From: Capsicum annuum
Taxonomy: Eukaryota; Streptophyta; Magnoliopsida; Solanales; Solanaceae
NCBI RefSeq assembly: GCF_002878395.1
Contig: NC_061120.1
Span: 91,186,110 to 91,250,109 of the forward strand
Direction: 5' to 3'
Length of the DNA: 64,000 nucleotides
Shown: in pieces, positions 58,728-64,000 of the stretch
Position numbering within the stretch: the stretch's first letter is position 1
How the letters are laid out: the number at the start of each line of letters is the position of its first letter
The notes under the pieces: model-generated
What the model saw: the letters and a program-made list of their open reading frames with translations, nothing else
Told to the model about the DNA's origin: nothing
Database searches by the model: none
Translations under genes and position numbers: made by a program

Positions 58728-61371
58728 TGTAACACCCCAAATATGATACCCAGAATGCTACACGGTGCTAGAAATCTTGAAGGACCACAAGCTAACCTAT
58801 GACTAATATCTGTAATTGAGCACTGTATAATATATTGTATAAATGCGGAATAAAAAGGTTGAAAGGCCATAAGGTTCAAATATCTGATAAAACATAACAT
58901 CTGGAAATACGGTATATCAATACCAAAACTAAAATAAACTATTTGAACATGCTAATCTGAAAGCCTCTAAACTATTTGAAAACTGTGGAGTTAATGGGAC
59001 ATGTCCCCATCTAACTCTATCTACTAAAACTGAAATAATAAAGTAATAAAATAATTATGTTATCCTCGAATGATGAGGACTCACTGTAAATCTACTGCTA
59101 TTGGTTAAATCTGAAGCTAAGTGTGATTGAGAACTTAAGCGTCTGAACCTATGGTATAAAACATCATAGCGCAGAAGAAAAGTATGTGTCAGTATGTCTA
59201 AATGTACAGGTATGCAAAGTAAGGTAGGCTGAATGCATAGGGTTCATATGCATGAACAATATTAACTGACTGAATAACATGAACGTAAGAATACAGGCAT
59301 GAATACGTAACTATGTATGAGATCGTGATAATACTGACTACTGAGTCTGAATACTGATAACATGAGTTTTGTATAACTGATATACTGTTAACTGAGTGAT
59401 TGTGTCTGATAGTCCTGATTCTAATGGAACTAGCTGAGTTCTGTACTAAACTGAGTGATTATATCTGACAGTCCTGAATCTGAAGAACTATCAGAGTTCT
59501 TTTACTGAGACTAAGACTAAGACTGTGGGAAGTAATCATCACTAACATGCCCCAAATCTGAACTGGTATGGGTCCAACCTGTAACCCCAGCTGGAAGGGT
59601 ATCAGTACTGTGACATGGGTAAAGAAAAGCTGTGAGTTAACCCTCTTTGACAGGGAGCTCTTCCGTCAACCCCTCCTAGTAGGAAAACTCAAATAAGATA
59701 TATAATCCCTAGACACGTAGGGTTACATCTCAACTTACGTTGGCTACGTAGTTCTGAAATTCAAGTATTGCTTCTAAGGATCACACCCTCTACTGGCTAA
59801 CAGGTGAGCCCTCGTCCCTGGGTTAACATAGTGTTGAATCCTACTCGCAATTAAATAGACACTGAACTGATTTCCTAGTTCATACTAGGCTTGACTAAGC
59901 TGTCACTGATCGTGTTACTAAATGAACTGGACTAATTTCACTAAGTTCCATTGATTGATGGAATACTACTGAGATCTGATAACTGAATGAGATTACAGGA
60001 ATTATTGAGTACTATGAAGGACTGGATTGATACTAAATTTACTGAGTTTTCCTGAGTCATCTGACTGACTGAATTCTAAGGATCATGGCTTGACTCAGAG
60101 TATATTGAAAACTGACGCTGGCTCTAGGCACACATCTAAATTGTCTAGTACAAGTACCCCTAGGACTCGATAGCATGATACTAACAAGACATGACACTTC
60201 TTTGAATACATAACCATAGGCAACAATTCATAATACAATCATTAAGGGATTTCATTAAGCACTTGAAATTCATAATCTTGTACATGGATAGGAATGCATT
60301 CAAACATATAATAATTTCACAATTCTAGTCTCATGAGCATTCCATCAAACAACTATAAGACATAGATTTAGCATAGGAGTCATTTTGAACATCGAGTTGT
60401 ATCCTAATTTTATCATTTAGATCAACAAAGGGTCATAAAACACAATTCTACTCACTTAGGCATTTTATCAAACACATGGGATGCATATACTTATTGTTTG
60501 GGCATGAACACTAAACAATTACATCTTGGCTACTTTAATTAACTCAATTTCATGAAATTCAATCCACATGCTAACATAATATTAAGAAATACATAAAGAT
60601 TCCATCATGGAAACCATACAAATCAACAACATGGATAAAATTTCAATCCACAACATGAACATCATTATTTAAGCTTAAAAAAAAGGTTTATTGAACTCCA
60701 ACGATGAAAGGGATCCTTGGATGAATACTTTACATACCTAGGTGGATGATTTATTAAAGATTGATGGAGGAAAGCTTGAATCCGTGGCTTGAAATTGATC
60801 ACCTAGGGTTTCTCGTTCTTGAGCAATTGTGGAATAAGGAATGTATTTAGCCAAAAGAGGGCTAAATTTCATGTTTATAAGGTCTGAAGGTCAAGGAAAA
60901 TAACCTAATTACCCTTAAGGATGCGGTTATTTAATAACTAAAACTAGGCACTCACGCGTTAAGCGACGTGGCACATCAATGGCACCAATGTGATACTCGA
61001 TGCATCGCGCCATGATTGCACTAAGCCTCAGTACTTTTAGCTCTGGCGACCTGCAACAATGTTAACCAACGCGATAGGTGACGTGACACGCCAAGATCGC
61101 ATTGGTCCACTATTTTGGGACACCAAACATGGTCTAAACGAGGTCTGGAAAAATCTGAAACTTGTCCGGGAACACCTATTGACCTCCCTGATCATGAATT
61201 AGCAAGAATACCGACCATTAAAGGACAATAAGACTGCAAAATGAGATTGCCAATTTTCGAAGGCCAAAAGTAAACTAAGTCTGGAAACTTAACTAGAATT
61301 TTCTAAGTCTGGGACCCCCTTGACTGGCTTGAAGGACTAAATTAAGCTTAGGAATTTTGCGGGGTCTTACA
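58728..61371 (-). repeat. S2: solo LTR inserted in element D's RT
   Basis: Begins TGTAACACCCC and ends GGGGTCTTACA, 2644 bp, with RT sequence on both sides (left half ends at the RMCID region, right half starts at the KKDGS region). No interior. Flanks GGAAA and AGATC do not match, so the duplication is lost or the LTR comes from inter-element recombination. It carries a 59-bp repeat (59391-59507) and a CpG-containing stretch with GCGACGTGGCAC-like units (60955-61115). Confidence 0.85.
59391..59507. repeat. 59-bp tandem repeat, two copies
   Basis: ACTGAGTGATT, TCTGAYAGTCCTGA and GAACTA recur with a period of 59 (from 59391 and 59450). It lies in a 59200-60120 stretch dense in ACTGA strings. 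Confidence 0.85.
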
Positions 61372-61757
61372 AGATCCATCCTTCTTACGTATGAACAATA
61401 CCAGCGCACCCCACAGGGACACACTAGAATGAATGAAACCCTTATCTAAGAGGTCCTTAGTTTCTCCTTAAGCTCTTTCAACTCAGCTAGAGTTATTCTA
61501 TATGGGGGAATAGAAATAGGACGAGTGTCCGGAATAAGATCGATACCAAAATCAATCTCTCTATTGTGTGGGATACCAAGAAGGTCATTAGGGAAGACCT
61601 CAGGAAACTCATTTACCACAGGGACAGAATGTAAAGAAGGACCTTCCAGGTTAGAATCTTTAACCCAAACTAGATTATAGAGAAAACTTTTGGAAATTAA
61701 CTTTCAAGCTCAAAGATAAGATATAAACCTTTCCTTAGGGTCTAGGAAACCACCCTC
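61372..61757 (-). pseudogene. Element D RT start and PR-RT linker
   Basis: Matches A at 4030-4400 and 5480-5860 (for example AGGAAACTCATTTACCACAG at about 61601). It encodes the linker and the first part of RT up to the KKDGS block at 61380, where S2 interrupts. Frameshifts and stops present. Confidence 0.78.
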
Positions 61758-62130
61758 CTACTCAACAATTGGCTCATTAGGGAATTTAAACATAACCTTA
61801 GGGGTTCGACAATGTAAGAAAGCATAGTACGAGGGCAACCAGTCCATTCCCATAATAACATCAAAATCAACCATGTCTAACTCTATCAAGACTACCAGAG
61901 TTTCTCTACGACCAACAGATACCACACATACCTTATTAACTCTTCTGACAACCATAGAGTCTCTGACTGGGTAGAATTAGAAAAAGGGTCTGATAGACAC
62001 ACAAGACAAAAATCAAAATACATAGCCATAAATGGGGACACATAAGAGCGAGAGAACCCCAGAACAAGTAAATAGTACACATCATGGGAAAAGAGCTTCA
62101 GTATACCAGTAACAATATTTGTAAATGCCT
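61758..62130 (-). pseudogene. Element D protease, active site lost
   Basis: Two overlapping runs (61758-61955 and 61892-62080) read YYLLVLGFSRSYVSPFMAMY and [20 protein letters not shown]. At the active-site loop, where relatives have LLD-S/P-G, this copy has LLVLG, so the catalytic Asp is Val. Confidence 0.82.
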
Positions 62131-63431
62131 CGGACTCCTAATAAGTAGAGAGAGCATAAAGATGGTTCTAACAAGTGTTGGAGCCAAAAGTATCACCCTT
62201 TGGTACAAGAGCTGATGAAGAGGTAACAGGAACCTTATTTGCCCTAAAAGTAACTCTAGAGGGACAATCCCACTGCATATGACCAATCTGACCACATATA
62301 AAACATCAGTTCCACCCCTTCTCACACTACCATGATAATGTTGACCAAAAAATCTACAAAAAGGATAGGATGGAGCTGATTGTGACCCACTGGCCTAAGA
62401 TTGGGCACCCTGTGCCCTTAAAGCATCACCACCCTGAAAATGTCTATCTCTCGATGTCTTCGTGTAGGGTGCACTAGCTGTTGAATAAGAGTTAGGAGTT
62501 ATCTATCTCTTCCTCATATGCCACTTACCACCCTATTGTTAGCCCCCACTCTACTCTAAAAACTAAGATCTTTTACTTTGTCTCTCACCTATCTCAGCTT
62601 ATTTCTTTTTCTCCTCTTTGACCTATTGCATATACACAACCAATCTAGAGATGTTTATGTCCTTAATCAATAAGATAGCCTTACTCTTAAGAATCAACTT
62701 ATGAGATAATCCCAAAGCAAACTTTCTTATTCAAGCCCTCATATTAGATACCAATTCAGGAGCATATCAGGACAATTGATGGAATTTCAAGGCATACTCC
62801 TTGATTTTTATCCTTCCTTGCTTTAAGTTAATAAATTCCTTTACTTTTGCCTCCTTAAACTCCTAAGGAAAGAAAAAATCCAAAAATATTCTAGAAAAAT
62901 CATCCCACAAGGGAGAACCAACATCCTCAACCCCCTCGACTATTTCTACTCTTCGTACCACTAGTATGCCAAATCTTTCAATTGGTAGAAGCAAACTCTA
63001 CAACCTCAATCTCTGAAGCATGCACAACCCAGAAGATCTCCATTTCACCAATGAAACTTTGAGGATCCTCATGAACCTTTGTACCAGTAAATATCGTAGG
63101 CTGTAATCTCATGAATTGGCCAACCCTAGTGGCCTCAGATAAACCCATAGCAACACTAGAAGAACCCAATTATTGTGACTGAGATGTCACCAACTAAGTT
63201 AACAGGGTAATAGAGTAATGAAACTCAGCATTAGTAACCTCTCCAGGAGGCAAATGAGTATGAGTGTCACCCTTATGAGAAGGATTAGTGGGGACAGGTT
63301 GAACCATATGAGTACAATCAAATACAGAAACCCTTGACTAGTTTGTACTCTAAAAGTTGGATGAGCTCTGTCCAATTATCCCTAGAAGGGACAGAAGAGT
63401 TTGTAGGAATATCAAATCTTCTTAGAGGCAT
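62131..63431 (-). pseudogene. Element D gag with CCHC knuckle
   Basis: The start is at ATG 63431 (MPLRRFDIPTNSS). The run 62978-63169 reads MGSSSVAMGLSEATRVGQFM, PTIFTGTKVHEDPQSFIGEM and VVEFAS, the capsid opening. Further left are capsid text and a knuckle CFICGQIGHMQWDC (about 62265-62310) with complete C-x2-C-x4-H-x4-C spacing, which A lacks. Several stops and shifts. Confidence 0.8.
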
Positions 63432-63625
63432 GATTTAAAAGACAAGCAAACAAAAATCATAAGAATCTAAGATCTTAGACTCTATAGCACAAATTTAGAT
63501 AACAAGAAAGGGAAACATTCCTAAATGCCTCATAGCCTCTCTCTTATCAGTGTGGTGCATTTCACATCATAAAAGAGACTCTACTTGACACGACTTTGTG
63601 GACACCCAATTAACCATGAACCTAG

Positions 63626-63637
63626 GCTCTGATACTA
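63626..63637 (-). other. Primer-binding site of element D
   Basis: On the minus strand TAGTATCAGAGC, 11 of 12 matches to the initiator tRNA-Met complement, close to the LTR edge. Confidence 0.88.
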
Positions 63638-63641
63638 ACTT

Positions 63642-64000
63642 TTTCATGACCCAAACGAGGGCACAGCTATGATGGGTATCTCAAGTTCCACATAGATCGA
63701 AGATCACCCCTTTCACCTAACCTAGTCACACAACAACATCAAATGTCAAATAAATTACGGACATATAACAAGATATGTGAAATAATACCAATAATAGCTC
63801 AATAAATGTCTAAACCATTCATCACCATATTACACCAAAGTCCATAATAGTCCAAAAAAGTCTCTATACAACCAAAGTCAATGAATCTAAACAAAGTCTA
63901 AGACAGGGAATATGAATACCCTAAAATAAAGGCCTTCTGAAGTATGGAAGCTCATGACTTCTATGTCAACTCATGAGCTAACTCAAATACCTGGTCACTA
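63642..64000 (-). repeat. Element D 5' LTR, start only (window edge)
   Basis: TTTCATGACCC at 63642 matches A's 5' LTR start at 7431; later similarity to 7440-7800 includes TATGGAAGCTCA (63943 and about 7721). It continues past the window. Confidence 0.75.

Larger units (their letters stand above)
41158..64000 (-). mobile_element. Element D: Ty3/gypsy Tekay/Del-type, host of several nested insertions
   Basis: Same family as element A. Its pieces are a 3' LTR remnant 41158-42049, the pol end 42050-42195 and 44631-44818, integrase 56475-57590, RNase H and RT 57591-58727, RT start, PR and gag 61372-63431, primer site 63626 and the start of the 5' LTR 63642-64000. Interruptions are S1 (42196-44625), C with G (44819-56474) and S2 (58728-61371). 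Without them D's interior is about 4.9 kb. The right LTR runs out of the window. Confidence 0.83.

Overview
The window looks like repeat-rich plant heterochromatin, most likely from a Solanaceae genome. Pepper or a relative is my best guess, from the style of the LTR retrotransposons; this is an inference from recognised families and not a database result. I see no intact host gene, rRNA or tRNA. Almost everything is decayed retrotransposon: Ty3/gypsy elements of the chromodomain-bearing Tekay/Del type, one Ty1/copia derivative, one 5'-truncated LINE and one MULE transposase fragment. Most gypsy copies lie on the minus strand, so their genes read right to left as gag, protease (PR), reverse transcriptase (RT), RNase H (RH), integrase (INT), chromodomain. 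Stop codons and frameshifts are frequent, and no element looks autonomous.

Layout, left to right. (1) 1-9637: element A (minus, gypsy). Its left LTR is interrupted by a foreign LTR (1-1112). Its interior carries a duplicated RT-PR-gag segment, and the RT catalytic motif is deleted. (2) 9638-11506 and 18004-18775: two halves of an old plus-strand LTR (I), split by element H (11507-17998, minus, Ty1/copia-like, gag present, no pol recognised). (3) 18776-21306: unassigned AT-rich DNA, then a MULE transposase N-terminal fragment cut off by element F. (4) 21307-38170: element F (plus, long LTRs, only 2.9 kb of mostly non-coding interior). Its 5' LTR is interrupted at 21814-30448 by element B (minus, gypsy) with a perfect 5-bp target-site duplication. 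(5) 38171-about 41125: LINE ORF2 remnant (plus). (6) 41158-64000: element D (minus, same family as A), which hosts solo LTR S1 (42196-44625, perfect duplication), element C (44819-56474) with element G nested inside it, and solo LTR S2 (58728-61371). The right end of D leaves the window.

The nesting gives a relative history. F entered the MULE and B entered F. D received S1, C and S2, and G entered C. Later deletions removed integrase cores, primer-binding sites and LTR parts. The least explained signals are in the LTRs. One is an approximately 70-bp block shared, in the same sense orientation, by the LTRs of B, C, S1, F and G although these LTRs otherwise differ. Another is a GC-richer array of about 60-bp units, several able to form short perfect hairpins, found in the B, C and S1 LTRs. 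The copia derivative H also carries a long pol-less stretch with a coiled-coil-like coding remnant. All alignments were made by eye; boundaries marked as approximate can shift by tens of bases.
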